From: Luteimonas sp. S4-F44
GTDB lineage: Bacteria; Pseudomonadota; Gammaproteobacteria; Xanthomonadales; Xanthomonadaceae
DNA: 64,000 nt
Assembly: GCF_022637415.1 (NCBI RefSeq)
Contig: NZ_CP093340.1
Coordinates: forward strand, 3,571,001-3,635,000
Reading direction: 5' to 3'
Position 1 is the first letter of the stretch. Each line of letters starts with the position of its first letter. The position numbers were made by a program, and so were the translations under genes. Positions 48,301 through 57,650 of the stretch are shown in pieces. The notes under the pieces are model-generated. The model did no database searches and had not been told where the DNA came from. It worked only from the letters and a program-made list of their open reading frames with translations.

Positions 48301-50281
48301 TGTTGGCACCGGTCGCCCAACTGCCACTGCCGAGCGCGAGGCTGCCTGGGTTGTTGGCCAGCGCCCCTTCTCCGACCGCGGTGGCATTCTCGCCGATCGC
48401 GGTCGCGAAGCTGCCCAGTGCGGTGGATCGGACGTGGGTGGCCCGTGCGCCGCCGCCAATCGCGGTGGCCCACTCTTCAGATGCCTCGGCGCGGTCGCCG
48501 ATCGCGGTCGCATCGTAGGCCAGGGCCTGGCTGGCGTAGCCGATCGCGACCGCACGGATGCCGCCGGCGTTCGACAGTGCGCCGATCGCAGTGGCGGCGT
48601 AATCCGTCGCTTGCGCGCCACCGCCGATCGCCGTCGCAAGACGACCCGATGCCCGCGTGTTCTGCAGCTCGACGCCGGCGAAGTCCTCGCCGAGTTCGTC
48701 CTCGCGCACATCGACGATACCGCCGATCGCGACCGCCGACTTGCCGGTGGTTTCGGTCTGCGCACCGATCGCGGTGTTGAAGTCGCCCTCGGCACGGGCA
48801 CCCGCGCCGAGTGCCGTCGCTGCCAGTCCGCTGGCGGCCGTCTGCTGGTCGAGCACCACGCCGAACTCACCCACCGCGCTGTAGTCGAGCTGCAACATGC
48901 CGCCGAGCGCCGTCGATGACGCGCCCGTCGCGAGGCTGTCTTTGCCGATCGCGGTTGCGGTGTCGGCGTATGCCAATGCGCCGCCGCCGACGGCCGTTGC
49001 ACCTTGCCCGACGGCCGAGGCCGCCTCGCCCGCCGCGAGCGTGTCATCGCCTTCGGCATAGGCACCGGCATCGCTGTCGGGATTGCCATTGACGCCGATG
49101 TAGCGATTGACCGCCGTGGCCGCCTCGAGCTGAGCGACGTTGACCGCATCGTTGGCCTCGGTGCCGGCCGCGACGTTGACGATCTGGCGCGTGCGCGCCG
49201 GATTGTCGGTCGCGTAGGACCACGCTTCCGATGCGCCGACAGACACCGTGTTGGGCCGGTCGGCCAGCGAACCGACGCCGATCGCGACGCTACCGGTCGC
49301 ATCGCTGCGCGCGTGCGTGGACGCACCCAGCAGGGTCGACGACGGGGCGAGCGAGGCCGCGTACGCGCCCAGTGCTGTCGACATCTCGCCAGCGCCGGCC
49401 TTGAAGCCGATCGCGGTGGCCGATTCGCCGTGGGTCAGCGCGGTGTTGCCGATGCTCGTGCCGCCGGCGCCGAGCGCCTGCGCGTAGGGGCCGACGACGA
49501 TGCTGCCTGCAGCCCAGGCCGACGAAAAAACACCGATCGCGACGGTCTCCTGGGCTCTGGCGCCCGCGCCGACGCCGGCGGCCACCGAATAGCGCCCGAG
49601 GGCGAGTGCATTGGCGCCGAGCGCCGTGGCGCCTTCCGCCCGGCCCTTCGCACCGAAGCCCAGCGCCGTCGCGTACAGGCCTTCGCTGATCGAAGACGCA
49701 CCGACGCTGGTCGCCGCATCGTTGCGCGACACCGCATTGACGCCGATCGCCATCGCGCCGGCCGATTCGGCCAGCGCGTTGTGGCCGATCGCCATGCTTC
49801 GCCATCCCTGCGCCTGGGCGGCGTTGCCCAGCGCCAGCGCCTGGTCGCCGACCGCGGTCGCCTGCATGCCCAAGGCGGTGGCGGCCTCGCCGTCGGCGAG
49901 ACTGTTGTGACCGACCGCGGTGGCGCCGCTGCCGTTCGCGACCGCGCCGCCGCCCAGTGCCGTGGCGCCGCTGCCGATCGCCGAGGCGGCTTCGCCGGCG
50001 GCCAGCGCGTTGTCGCCTTCGACGTACGCACCGGCGTCGCTGTCGGCGCTACCGCTGGCCTGGAAGTAGTGCGCGACGGTGTCCGCGTCGACAGCGGCCG
50101 GTGTGTCGTAAGCCTGCACGCCGACGGCGGTGGCCTGCGCCAGTGCGGTCAACGGCAACGCCAGCACCAGGCCGGCGACCACTGCGCCTGCGCGACGTCC
50201 GCTGCGGCTGCGCGCCAGTTCCGAGGCCACGACCATGCGACCGAGCTCGGCGTTCCAGAGGGTGCGGTAGATGCGGTTCAT
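45386..50281 (-). CDS. Trimeric autotransporter adhesin (YadA-like)
   Basis: A 1631-residue surface adhesin. It starts with the extended signal region (MNRIYRTLWNAELGRMVVASELARS) typical of type Vc secretion. The passenger is built of Hep/Hag head repeats of about 14 residues (pattern AxGxxAxAxG), grouped in modules that each end in a neck (NVAQLEA near 49140, 47970, 46830). Coiled-coil stalk segments with VTNVAAG-type connectors follow (46800-46280), then another head run, the last neck at 45800, and the C-terminal YadA anchor (MNMATNAAG...VGAGFQSGEQALSIGYAKR). Host or surface attachment and biofilm are the usual roles. GGAGACC precedes the ATG. Confidence 0.95.
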   Translation of the reverse strand: MNRIYRTLWNAELGRMVVASELARSRSGRRAGAVVAGLVLALPLTALAQATAVGVQAYDTPAAVDADTVAHYFQASGSADSDAGAYVEGDNALAAGEAASAIGSGATALGGGAVANGSGATAVGHNSLADGEAATALGMQATAVGDQALALGNAAQAQGWRSMAIGHNALAESAGAMAIGVNAVSRNDAATSVGASSISEGLYATALGFGAKGRAEGATALGANALALGRYSVAAGVGAGARAQETVAIGVFSSAWAAGSIVVGPYAQALGAGGTSIGNTALTHGESATAIGFKAGAGEMSTALGAYAASLAPSSTLLGASTHARSDATGSVAIGVGSLADRPNTVSVGASEAWSYATDNPARTRQIVNVAAGTEANDAVNVAQLEAATAVNRYIGVNGNPDSDAGAYAEGDDTLAAGEAASAVGQGATAVGGGALAYADTATAIGKDSLATGASSTALGGMLQLDYSAVGEFGVVLDQQTAASGLAATALGAGARAEGDFNTAIGAQTETTGKSAVAIGGIVDVREDELGEDFAGVELQNTRASGRLATAIGGGAQATDYAATAIGALSNAGGIRAVAIGYASQALAYDATAIGDRAEASEEWATAIGGGARATHVRSTALGSFATAIGENATAVGEGALANNPGSLALGSGSWATGANSIAIGKATVWHSNPYREAVVEFTDGIAIGTDAEVNGSRSVALGAGAIVGGWAVPEDDGLPRNVDDAVALGAGSIADRSNTISIGRAGAERQITHVAAGIEATDAVNVAQLEAAAAEASRYVQATGSADSDAGAYAEGENALAAGEASAAVGTGTVALGAGAVSYANNATAVGRDSLAVGGSSTAFGGVLDIDYSTLPRGVVIHSQTAALGLGATAAGAGAQANDDFNTAIGAQSETSGKSAVAVGGIVDVREDEIGSNFMGQLLRNTKAAGRLSTAIGGGAQATEYAATAIGALAEATAIRSIAIGYRTQATAYDAIAIGDRAQATFDFTTAIGSGARASAKGTTVVGSSANALYEGGTALGNGASARNVNAVALGTASAAAGQNSIAIGNRSMVWNGDFFAPSPILYLNSIAIGVGTNTYGSDSIALGTSAIVGRQQANGLWTGVDNSVALGANSWANRENTISVGRAGAERQITHVAAGTESTDAVNLAQLEAVAGGLGELSANAVVYDDVDKARISLAGVDGTVITNVAAGELTEGSTDAVNGSQLFETNTRVTQVEGRVDDLDTRIGDVAGVAQNAVAYDDADKASISLAGADGTVLSNLAAGAVSADSTQAINGAQLHGGLQSMAEVLGGGAAVTAFGTLAAPSYAVQGTQYASIGATFAALDVQISQLKTRVGAVETVIDSNQGTNDRVAVGGGAPATVGTDTNAVAVGAGATANGANGVAVGSDAYAHGPNDTAVGGNAQVHADGSTAVGANSRISADATNAVAIGESASVTAASGTALGQGASVTAQGAVALGQGSVADRAQTVSVGSAGAERQIANVAAGTQATDAANVAQVRAGVTEAKAYADTTATQAVASSKAYTDQRLAAWGDQFDAYRGDVERRFSDVDRRMDRQGAMSAAMLNMATNAAGTQSPRGRVAVGAGFQSGEQALSIGYAKRVGERASFSLGGAFSGDEKSAGFGFGIDL
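46810..49095 (-). repeat. Two tandem copies of a head module of about 1.15 kb in the adhesin gene
   Basis: Module 2 (about 49095-47960) and module 3 (about 47945-46810) encode the same order of segments: PDSDAGAYAEG / ADSDAGAYAEG, a SSTALGGML / SSTAFGGVL loop, FNTAIGAQ, SAVAIGGIVDVREDE, an NTRASGRLATAIGGGAQAT-like block, and a neck. Module 1 (start near 50063) shares the opening. The order and unusual insert (IVDVREDE) show a duplication, not merely a shared repeat type. Confidence 0.8.
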
Positions 50282-50489
50282 TTCGGAGGTCTCCGGTAGC
50301 GTTTCATGAAGGCGAGCGCGGTCGTGCGGCGGGCCTGCGCCCGTCACCACCGGCTTTCCGTGTCTTGGCCCTGTCATCCCGATCGGATAGGGCGTCCCCG
50401 TCTGCGACCCTACGAGGCGTCCACGCCTCTTGTCACCTGCACGATCTCGCTGGAATATCACGCGATTCTCACGGTCTGCCGGGCTCGCC

Positions 50490-51842
50490 ATGTACCGTCC
50501 GTTTCTGCGCTGGCTCGATCGCGCACCGGTCCAGGACCCGGTCGACCAGCGCAATGCGCGCGTGATCCAGGCGCTGTTGCTGTTTCTCGGTGTGACCGTG
50601 CCGGCGACGGTGACCTTCGCTTTGGTGGCCAGCTGGCCGATGCTGCGCGCCGAAGGGCTGCCGTGGCAGATCGCCGTGTCGCTGTCGATGAGTCTGGCGA
50701 TCGGCCTGATCGCGCTGGGCGGTGTGGCGCTGATCCGCCACGGTCGCTTCCGCCTGGCAGTCAAGTTGCTGATCGGCGTGCTGCTGGCAGTGTTCGCGGT
50801 GAACATGGCGCTCAACGGCCTGCAGAAACAGATCCCCGATCAGCTCGCACAGCTGCTGGTGATGCTGCTCAGCGGTCTGGTGCTGGGGCGACGAGCGTTG
50901 TGGACGAGCTTTGCGCTGCTCGCATCAAGCGTGCTGCTGGGCGCGGTGCACGATGCGCACGTGCTGTTCGCGCAGACGCCGGCGCGCGCGTTCTACAACC
51001 TGCCCTCGGTGCTGTTCACCTACCTACTGGTCGCGATCCTCATCGACCGTACGACCGAAGCCCTGCGCGAGAGTCTGCGCGAATCCAATGCACGCGGCGC
51101 CGCACTCGAGCAGGAGATCCGCGAACGCGAGCGCACGCATGCCCAGCTCATCCACGCGCAGAAGAAGGAAATCACCGAGCGCATGGCCAGCGGCATGGCG
51201 CACGACTTCAACAACATCTTCTCGGTGATCGCGGGGTTTTCGGCCGAACGCCACGAGGACGACGGTGGCAGCGATGCACAGCGGGCCGCGCAGCTGGAGA
51301 GCAGCCTGGCATCGGTCGAGGCCTCAGCGCGACGCGGCATGGCGATCAGCCGGCGCCTGCTGCGCTTCAGCCGCCGCGACGGCACCCAGGTCGAGGTCTT
51401 CGACGCGGGGGAGGCGATCGACGCGCTGCAGCCGATGCTGCGGCAACTGCTCGACGCGCGCATCGTGCTGCGCTTTGAGCGTGACGCTGCACCGCTGCCG
51501 ATCCTGTTCGACCGCAGTCAGTTCGAGCTGATGTTGCTCAACCTCGCGTCCAACGCACGCGATGCGATCGACGGGACGGGCGTGTTCGAGATCCAGGCGC
51601 GGCGCGCCCGGGGCGAGGTCGCGATCACCCTGCGCGACGACGGCGCGGGCATGCCACCGGAAGTCACCGCGCGTGTGTTCGAACCGTTCTTCAGCACCAA
51701 GCCCGCCGACAGTGGCACCGGCCTGGGTCTGGCGGTGGTGCACGAGTTGGTGACCACCGCCGGCGGCAAGATCACCGTGACCAGCGCGCCGGGCGCCGGC
51801 ACCACGTTCCGGATCGCGTTGCCGCTCAGTCCTGCGGCGTGA
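50490..51842 (+). CDS. Membrane sensor histidine kinase
   Basis: A 450-residue kinase. The N-terminal 190 residues contain about six hydrophobic spans (ALLLFLGVTVPATVTFALV through VLFTYLLVAILI) with almost no extracytoplasmic domain, so it may sense a membrane or intramembrane signal. A coiled coil leads to the phospho-acceptor His near 238 in SGMAHDFNNIFSVIAGFS, then an ATPase domain with LNLASNARDAI, DDGAGMPPE and GTGLGLAVVHEL. The MAHDFNN box is of the HWE-distant, NtrB-like kind. Its end overlaps the end of the convergent response-regulator gene by 17 bases. Confidence 0.9.
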   Translation: MYRPFLRWLDRAPVQDPVDQRNARVIQALLLFLGVTVPATVTFALVASWPMLRAEGLPWQIAVSLSMSLAIGLIALGGVALIRHGRFRLAVKLLIGVLLAVFAVNMALNGLQKQIPDQLAQLLVMLLSGLVLGRRALWTSFALLASSVLLGAVHDAHVLFAQTPARAFYNLPSVLFTYLLVAILIDRTTEALRESLRESNARGAALEQEIRERERTHAQLIHAQKKEITERMASGMAHDFNNIFSVIAGFSAERHEDDGGSDAQRAAQLESSLASVEASARRGMAISRRLLRFSRRDGTQVEVFDAGEAIDALQPMLRQLLDARIVLRFERDAAPLPILFDRSQFELMLLNLASNARDAIDGTGVFEIQARRARGEVAITLRDDGAGMPPEVTARVFEPFFSTKPADSGTGLGLAVVHELVTTAGGKITVTSAPGAGTTFRIALPLSPAA

Positions 51843-52554
51843 GCAGGTAGCCGCGGCCGTGCACGGCCGTCAGCGGCAGCGTTTCGCCGCAGCGCGTGCG
51901 GGCCTTGCTGCGCAGGCGATGGATCATCGAGTCAATGCGATGGGCATCGAAGTCGTGGACCTGATCGGTCAGCGCCTCGATCAGCGCCTCGCGCGCCACC
52001 AGTTCGCCGGGCGTCTCGAACAGCCGACGACACAGCCGACGCTCGCTCTGGGTCAGGGCGGCCGAGCCGCCCGCCGGCGACAGCAGGCACCAGCCATCCG
52101 CACTCAGGCGCCATCGGCCGGGCGTGTCGCGCGCTCCGGTGGGGGCTGCCACAGCGTCCAGGCGCCGCGCGAGACTGTGCAGCGTGGCGGCGAGCAGGTC
52201 GATCTCGATCGGCTTGGTCAGGTAGGCATCGGCGCCTTCGGTCAGGCCGCGGACGCGGTCGCCGGTCTCGGCGCGGCTTGTCAGCATGACCACGCCCAAT
52301 TGCGGGCGCGTCTCGCGCAGGGCGCGTGCAAGACTGAAGCCGTCGCCGTCGGGCAGCCCGACATCGAGCACGACCAGATCGACCGGATGCAGGTCGAGGT
52401 GCGCGCGCAACGCCGCGATGGTTGCAAAGCCCACCGCGGCGAAGCCGAAACGCTGCAGGCCGGGCAGCAGGATCCGCTCGCGCAGCATGGCCTCGTCCTC
52501 GAGCACGGCGACGTGCAGCGCGGCGGTCATCGACGAAAGGTCAGGTCCGGTCAT
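51826..52554 (-). CDS. OmpR-type response regulator
   Basis: A 242-residue regulator with a receiver domain (acidic pocket LEDEAML, phospho-acceptor Asp64 in VVLDVGLPDG, Thr in VVMLTSR, Lys in AYLTKPIE) and a C-terminal winged helix (RLCRRLFETPGELVAREALIEALTD ... HRIDSMIHRLRSK ... VHGRGYLLTPQD). ATG 52530 (MTAALHV) is an alternative start. It is convergent with the histidine kinase and their 3' ends overlap, so this is probably the cognate pair despite not forming an operon. Confidence 0.9.
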   Translation of the reverse strand: MTGPDLSSMTAALHVAVLEDEAMLRERILLPGLQRFGFAAVGFATIAALRAHLDLHPVDLVVLDVGLPDGDGFSLARALRETRPQLGVVMLTSRAETGDRVRGLTEGADAYLTKPIEIDLLAATLHSLARRLDAVAAPTGARDTPGRWRLSADGWCLLSPAGGSAALTQSERRLCRRLFETPGELVAREALIEALTDQVHDFDAHRIDSMIHRLRSKARTRCGETLPLTAVHGRGYLLTPQD

Positions 52555-52657
52555 GTGGGCCGCATCCTAGCCTCGCCGCCGCGCAGCGGACAAATCACCC
52601 CTGCCTACAGGCGCGGGCGGCAGCCCCCACTGCCGCCCGCCCGGCCCCTTCCCGCGA

Positions 52658-54001
52658 TTAGGTCTCGTAGGCCGACTCGCCGTGCGAGACGATGTCCAGG
52701 CCCTGGCGCTCGTCCTCCTCGCTCACGCGCAGGCCGACCACCGCGCGCGTGACCAGGATCGCGAGCGTGGTGACGACCGCGCACCAGAGAATCGTGAACA
52801 GCACACTGAAGGTCTGCGCCCAGACCTGGGCACCGATCGAGCCCTCGATGCCGGTGCCGCCGAGCGAGGCGTCGCTGAAGACGCCGGTCAGGATCGCGCC
52901 GACGATGCCGCCCACCGCATGCACGCCGAACACGTCGGCGGTGTCGTCGGCGCGCAGCAGACGCTTGAGGCCGTTGACGCCCCACACGCACACCGCGCCC
53001 GCGACCGCACCGATGACCAACGCGCCGATCGGGCCGACGCTGCCGGCGGCCGGCGTCACGCCGACCAGGCCGGCCACCGCGCCCGACGCCGCGCCCAGGG
53101 CCGACGGTCGTCCCTTGCTGATCGCTTCCACCAGGGTCCAGGCGACCACGCCGGCGGCCGTGGCCACCATCGTATTGATCATCGCCAGCGCCGCACTGGC
53201 ATCGGCGGCCAGCGCCGAGCCGGCATTGAAGCCGAACCAGCCCACCCACAGCAGCGAAGCGCCGATGAAGGTGAACGGCACGCTGTGCGGCTTGATCGCC
53301 TCGCGCCCGTAGCCCAGCCGCCGGCCGACGAAGTACGCGCCGACCAGTCCGGCGATGCCGGCGTTGATGTGCACCACGGTGCCGCCGGCGAAATCGATCA
53401 CCCCCCTATGCGCGAGGAATCCGTCCTCGCCGCTCCACACCATGTGCACCATCGGCAGATAGGCGAAGGTCACCCACAACACCGAAAACAGCAGCACCGC
53501 GCAGAACTTGATGCGCTCGGCGAAAGCGCCGATCACCAGCGCGGCGGTGATCCCGGCGAAGGTCGATTGGAACACCACGAACAGCAGCTCGGGTAGGCCG
53601 TCGGCGTCGCTCTGCGGGGTGATTCCGCGCAGGAACGCCTTGTCGGTGAACGAGCCGAAGAACGCGTTGCCGCTGGTGAACGCGGCACTGTAGCCATAGG
53701 CGATCCACAGCAGGATCACCACCGAGAACACCACCAGCACCTGCACCAGCACCGACAGCACGTTCTTGGCGCGGACCATGCCGCCGTAGAACAGCGCCAG
53801 CCCCGGCACCACCATCAGCAGCACCAGCAAGGTCGAGGTGAGCATCCAGGCGACGTTGCCGCTGTCGAACACCGGGGGCGCGGCTTCCGGGGTCTGCGCC
53901 AGCGCGCCGGTCGATACGCCGAGCGATGCGAGCGTGCACGCAAGCAGCAGGCCCACTGCCTGCATCCGGGGGGTCGACCCGCGGGTTTGGATCAAGTTCA
54001 T
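52658..54001 (-). CDS. amtB: Ammonium transporter AmtB
   Basis: A 447-residue trimeric ammonium channel of the inner membrane. A cleavable signal peptide (LLLACTLASLGVSTGALAQ) precedes eleven hydrophobic helices; diagnostic parts are LALFYGGMVRAKNVLSVL, DFAGGTVVHINAGIAGLVGA, GWFGFNAGSAL and DVFGVHAVGGIVGAI with the pore histidines. The start at ATG 54001 gives this signal; upstream residues are arginine-rich noise from the glnK region. It lies 20 bases after glnK, the classic pair in which GlnK blocks the channel when nitrogen is ample. Confidence 0.96.
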   Translation of the reverse strand: MNLIQTRGSTPRMQAVGLLLACTLASLGVSTGALAQTPEAAPPVFDSGNVAWMLTSTLLVLLMVVPGLALFYGGMVRAKNVLSVLVQVLVVFSVVILLWIAYGYSAAFTSGNAFFGSFTDKAFLRGITPQSDADGLPELLFVVFQSTFAGITAALVIGAFAERIKFCAVLLFSVLWVTFAYLPMVHMVWSGEDGFLAHRGVIDFAGGTVVHINAGIAGLVGAYFVGRRLGYGREAIKPHSVPFTFIGASLLWVGWFGFNAGSALAADASAALAMINTMVATAAGVVAWTLVEAISKGRPSALGAASGAVAGLVGVTPAAGSVGPIGALVIGAVAGAVCVWGVNGLKRLLRADDTADVFGVHAVGGIVGAILTGVFSDASLGGTGIEGSIGAQVWAQTFSVLFTILWCAVVTTLAILVTRAVVGLRVSEEDERQGLDIVSHGESAYET

Positions 54002-54020
54002 GGCATGTCTCCGGATGGGG

Positions 54021-55092
<1,072 letters not shown>

Positions 55093-55139
55093 GACAGGCT
55101 CCTCATCTGAAAGGAAAGCCCTCCCCGGTCATTGCTGTC

Positions 55140-55156
55140 TGCATCGGCGATGCCGA
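55140..55156 (-). promoter_or_regulatory. Possible sigma-54 promoter of the porin-glnK-amtB operon
   Basis: On the minus strand TCGGCATCGCCGATGCA has the invariant GG and GC spaced by 10 bases, as in -24/-12 promoters, though it deviates from TTGGCACG-N4-TTGC at several positions. It lies about 48 bases before the ATG. Nitrogen control of this operon is expected. Confidence 0.4.
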
Positions 55157-55286
55157 GCAGATGGTGCTTCGGCGGGTCGACCTGCCCCCTGGCGGTCGTC
55201 CACCGCGACCGGCGCTCTGTGGCGTCTGGTGGCCGCGTTCGGTCCTGCGTTGACTGCGTGTGGCGCCGCTTGCGCGGTGAAACGAA

Positions 55287-55314
55287 GAAGGGCCTGCCAT
55301 ATGGCAGGCCCTTC
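55287..55314. terminator. Perfect 28-base palindromic terminator downstream of glnA
   Basis: GAAGGGCCTGCCAT (55287-55300) is followed immediately by its exact inverse complement ATGGCAGGCCCTTC (55301-55314). Read on the minus strand it is followed by TTCGTTTC, so it probably ends glnA transcription from the right. Confidence 0.7.
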
Positions 55315-55319
55315 GCTTG

Positions 55320-55354
55320 CATCAGATCGCGTAGTACATCTGGTATTCGAGCGG
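55320..55354. repeat. Extra copy of the last 35 bases of glnA, left copy
   Basis: The 35 bases 55320-55354 are identical to 55469-55503, which encode the last residues of GlnA (LEYQMYYAI and stop). Between the copies lie about 114 bases with two strong hairpins: GGCACGC...GCGTGCC (55361-55391 region) and CCCGTCGC-GCT-GCGACGGG (about 55403-55421). The outer copy sits next to the terminator, as if it were the original gene end. Confidence 0.85.
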
Positions 55355-55470
55355 GTGAGCCAGGCACGCTTGCGCGGCACTGCCGCGCGTGCCCGGCGAA
55401 CGCCCGTCGCGCTGCGACGGGCCGGACAGCCGCCCCGTCGAAGCCATGGCGATGACGTACGCGATGCCCA

Positions 55471-56880
55471 TCAGATCGCGTAGTACATCTGGTATTCGAG
55501 CGGATGGGTCGCGCCGCGGAACGCGGTGACTTCCTTCATTTTCAGCGCGATGTAGGCGTCGATGAAGTCGTCGGTGAACACACCACCGGCCTTGAGGAAC
55601 TCGCGGTCCTTGTCGAGCGCCTCGAGTGCCTGGTCGAGCGAATGGCACACGGTCGGGAAGTTCTTCTCTTCTTCCGGCGGCAGGTCGTAGAGATCCTTGT
55701 CGCTGGGGCCGCCCGGGTCGATCTGGTTCTTGATGCCGTCCAGGCCGGCCATCATCAGCGCGGCGAAGGTCAGGTAGCCCGACTGCATCGGATCGGGGAA
55801 GCGCATCTCGATGCGGCGCGCCTTCGGATTGGCGACGTACGGAATGCGGCACGAGGCCGAGCGGTTGGACGCCGAGTAGGCCAGCATCACCGGCGCCTCG
55901 AAGCCCGGCACCAGGCGCTTGTAGGAGTTGGTCGAAGCGTTGGCGAAGGCGTTGATCGCACGCGCGTGCTTGAACACGCCGCCGATGTACCACAGCGCGG
56001 TCTGACTCAGGCCGCCGTAGCCGTCGCCGGTGAACAGATTGGTGCCGCCCTTGGCCAGCGACTGGTGCACGTGCATGCCGCTGCCGTTGTCGCCGACGAT
56101 CGGCTTGGGCATGAAGGTCGCGGTCTTGCCGTTGCGGAAGGCGACGTTCTTGACGATGTACTTGAGCGTCTGCAGTTCATCGGACTTGGCGACCAGCGAG
56201 TTGAAGCGGGTGCCGATCTCGCACTGGCCGGCGTTGGCGACCTCGTGGTGGTGCACCTCGACCTCGATGCCGACCTGCGACAGGGTCTTGCACATCTCGG
56301 CGCGGATATCGTGCAGCGAGTCGAGCGGGGCGACCGGGAAGTAGCCGCCCTTGATGCCCGGACGATAGCCGCTGTTGCCGCCCTCGTATTCCTTGGATGA
56401 GTTCCAGTGCGCCTCTTCCGAATCGATGTGGAAGAAGGTATGGCCCATCTCGTTGCCGTAGCGCACCGAGTCGAAGATGAAGAATTCGGGCTCTGGGCCG
56501 AAGAAGGCCTGGTCGGCGATGCCGCTGGACTTGAGGAACGCCTCGGCCTTCTTGGCGATGCCGCGCGGGTCGCGCTCGTAGGACTGCATCGTCGTCGGAT
56601 CAAGGATGTCGCAGGTGATCACCAGCGTCGGGTCGGCGGTGAACGGGTCGACAAATGCGGTCGAGGCGTCGGGCATCAGCACCATGTCCGAGTTCTGGAT
56701 GCCGCGCCAGCCGTTGATCGACGAGCCGTCGAACATCTTGCCGTCCTCGAACAGGCCGGGCTCGACGATCGACTGCGGGAACGTGACGTGGTGCTGCACG
56801 CCGCGCATGTCGGTGAAGCGCAGATCGATGAACTCGATCTTGTGGTCCTTGATCAGCTTTTCGACGTTGTCGATGGACAT
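55471..56880 (-). CDS. glnA: Glutamine synthetase type I
   Basis: A 469-residue dodecameric enzyme making glutamine from glutamate, ammonium and ATP. Visible are [12 protein letters not shown] (N-terminal latch), the metal/substrate block [42 protein letters not shown], and the adenylylation site Tyr398 in [11 protein letters not shown], so it is the GS-I beta class regulated by GlnE. Start and length are normal. It lies behind a sigma-54 promoter with NtrC-type boxes, and shares the neighbourhood with glnK and amtB. Confidence 0.98.
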   Translation of the reverse strand: MSIDNVEKLIKDHKIEFIDLRFTDMRGVQHHVTFPQSIVEPGLFEDGKMFDGSSINGWRGIQNSDMVLMPDASTAFVDPFTADPTLVITCDILDPTTMQSYERDPRGIAKKAEAFLKSSGIADQAFFGPEPEFFIFDSVRYGNEMGHTFFHIDSEEAHWNSSKEYEGGNSGYRPGIKGGYFPVAPLDSLHDIRAEMCKTLSQVGIEVEVHHHEVANAGQCEIGTRFNSLVAKSDELQTLKYIVKNVAFRNGKTATFMPKPIVGDNGSGMHVHQSLAKGGTNLFTGDGYGGLSQTALWYIGGVFKHARAINAFANASTNSYKRLVPGFEAPVMLAYSASNRSASCRIPYVANPKARRIEMRFPDPMQSGYLTFAALMMAGLDGIKNQIDPGGPSDKDLYDLPPEEEKNFPTVCHSLDQALEALDKDREFLKAGGVFTDDFIDAYIALKMKEVTAFRGATHPLEYQMYYAI

Positions 56881-56918
56881 CGGGAACGATCGCCTTGAGG
56901 TTGGGTGTATTGGTGAAC

Positions 56919-56936
56919 AAGCAACCCGCGTGCCAA
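56919..56936 (-). promoter_or_regulatory. Sigma-54 (RpoN) promoter of glnA
   Basis: On the minus strand TTGGCACGCGGGTTGCTT fits the -24/-12 consensus TTGGCACG-N4-TTGCW at every fixed position. The predicted transcript start is about 30 bases before the glnA ATG. Confidence 0.9.
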
Positions 56937-56999
56937 CCGATGTCTTCCTTTCAGATCAATGATTTACACCCAGCCGGCTGATGACGTGATTGGCGACAT

Positions 57000-57044
57000 G
57001 CACCATGTTGGTGCTACCTGCGCAAGTTCGCACTGATCCGGTGC
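57000..57044. promoter_or_regulatory. Two NtrC-type enhancer boxes upstream of glnA
   Basis: GCACCATGTTGGTGC (57000-57014) is a perfect match to GCACC-N5-GGTGC. GCACTGATCCGGTGC (57030-57044) is a second, slightly weaker box of the same 15-base form. They lie about 80 and 110 bases upstream of the -12 element, the usual enhancer range, and their starts are 30 bases (three helical turns) apart. Confidence 0.8.
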
Positions 57045-57047
57045 AGC

Positions 57048-57521
57048 TCAGATCGGCAGCGGCAGCCCGCGCCAGGCCTTGACGGTGCGCAGTACGAAGC
57101 TCGAATTGACGTCGTCGACCGCTGGCTGGTTGAGCAACCGGTCGAGCAGGAATCGCGAGAAGTGCTCCAGGTCGCGCACCGCGATCTGCAGCAGATAGTC
57201 CATGTCGCCGGTCAGCGCGTGGCAAGCGACCACCTCGTCCCAGTCATCGACCAGCTGCGCGAAGCCGGCGACCGCGGCGCTGTCGTGATGCTTGAGTTGC
57301 ACACGCACAAACGCCTGCAGCCCCAGCCCCAGCCGCTCGGCATCGACCTCGGCGCGATAGCCGGCGATGACGCCATCGCGTTCGAGCCGCTGGACCCGGC
57401 GCAGGCACGCCGAGGCCGACAGGTGCACGCGCTCGGCGAGATCGGCGTTGCTCTGCCGGCCGTTGCGCTGCAGCTCGGCGAGCAGCAGCAGATCGGTGCG
57501 GTCCAGCGTCGCAGCGGCCAT
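57048..57521 (-). CDS. Lrp/AsnC family transcriptional regulator
   Basis: A 157-residue regulator: N-terminal helix-turn-helix (DRTDLLLLAELQRNGRQSNADLAERVHLSASACLRRVQRLERDGVI) and a C-terminal RAM effector-binding domain (VQLKHHDSAAVAGF ... CHALTGDMDYLLQIAVRDLEHFSRFL). It is divergent from phhA with a 129-base gap, which suggests control of phenylalanine/tyrosine breakdown in answer to an aromatic amino acid. Its 3' end abuts the NtrC boxes of glnA. Confidence 0.92.
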   Translation of the reverse strand: MAAATLDRTDLLLLAELQRNGRQSNADLAERVHLSASACLRRVQRLERDGVIAGYRAEVDAERLGLGLQAFVRVQLKHHDSAAVAGFAQLVDDWDEVVACHALTGDMDYLLQIAVRDLEHFSRFLLDRLLNQPAVDDVNSSFVLRTVKAWRGLPLPI

Positions 57522-57650
57522 GGATTGCTCAATTTCGTGTTCGGACGCACGGATATTGCGCGAAAACCGGCTTTGTACGCAACGAACGCAAGCCCGTTGC
57601 GGGCCAGTGGCGCTATCGTCGGAGGCCTGGTGTTTTCTTAGGAGCGTGCG

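Noticed and set aside
45323..48919. Very long plus-strand reading frame (about 1198 codons) opposite the adhesin gene
   Set aside because: It is the antisense of repetitive high-G+C adhesin sequence; the product is histidine/arginine/aspartate rich without domains, while the minus strand has a full autotransporter.
55093..55470. Gene between the porin and glnA
   Set aside because: Frames here only extend through the duplicated glnA end and hairpins; the content is promoter, terminator and repeat.
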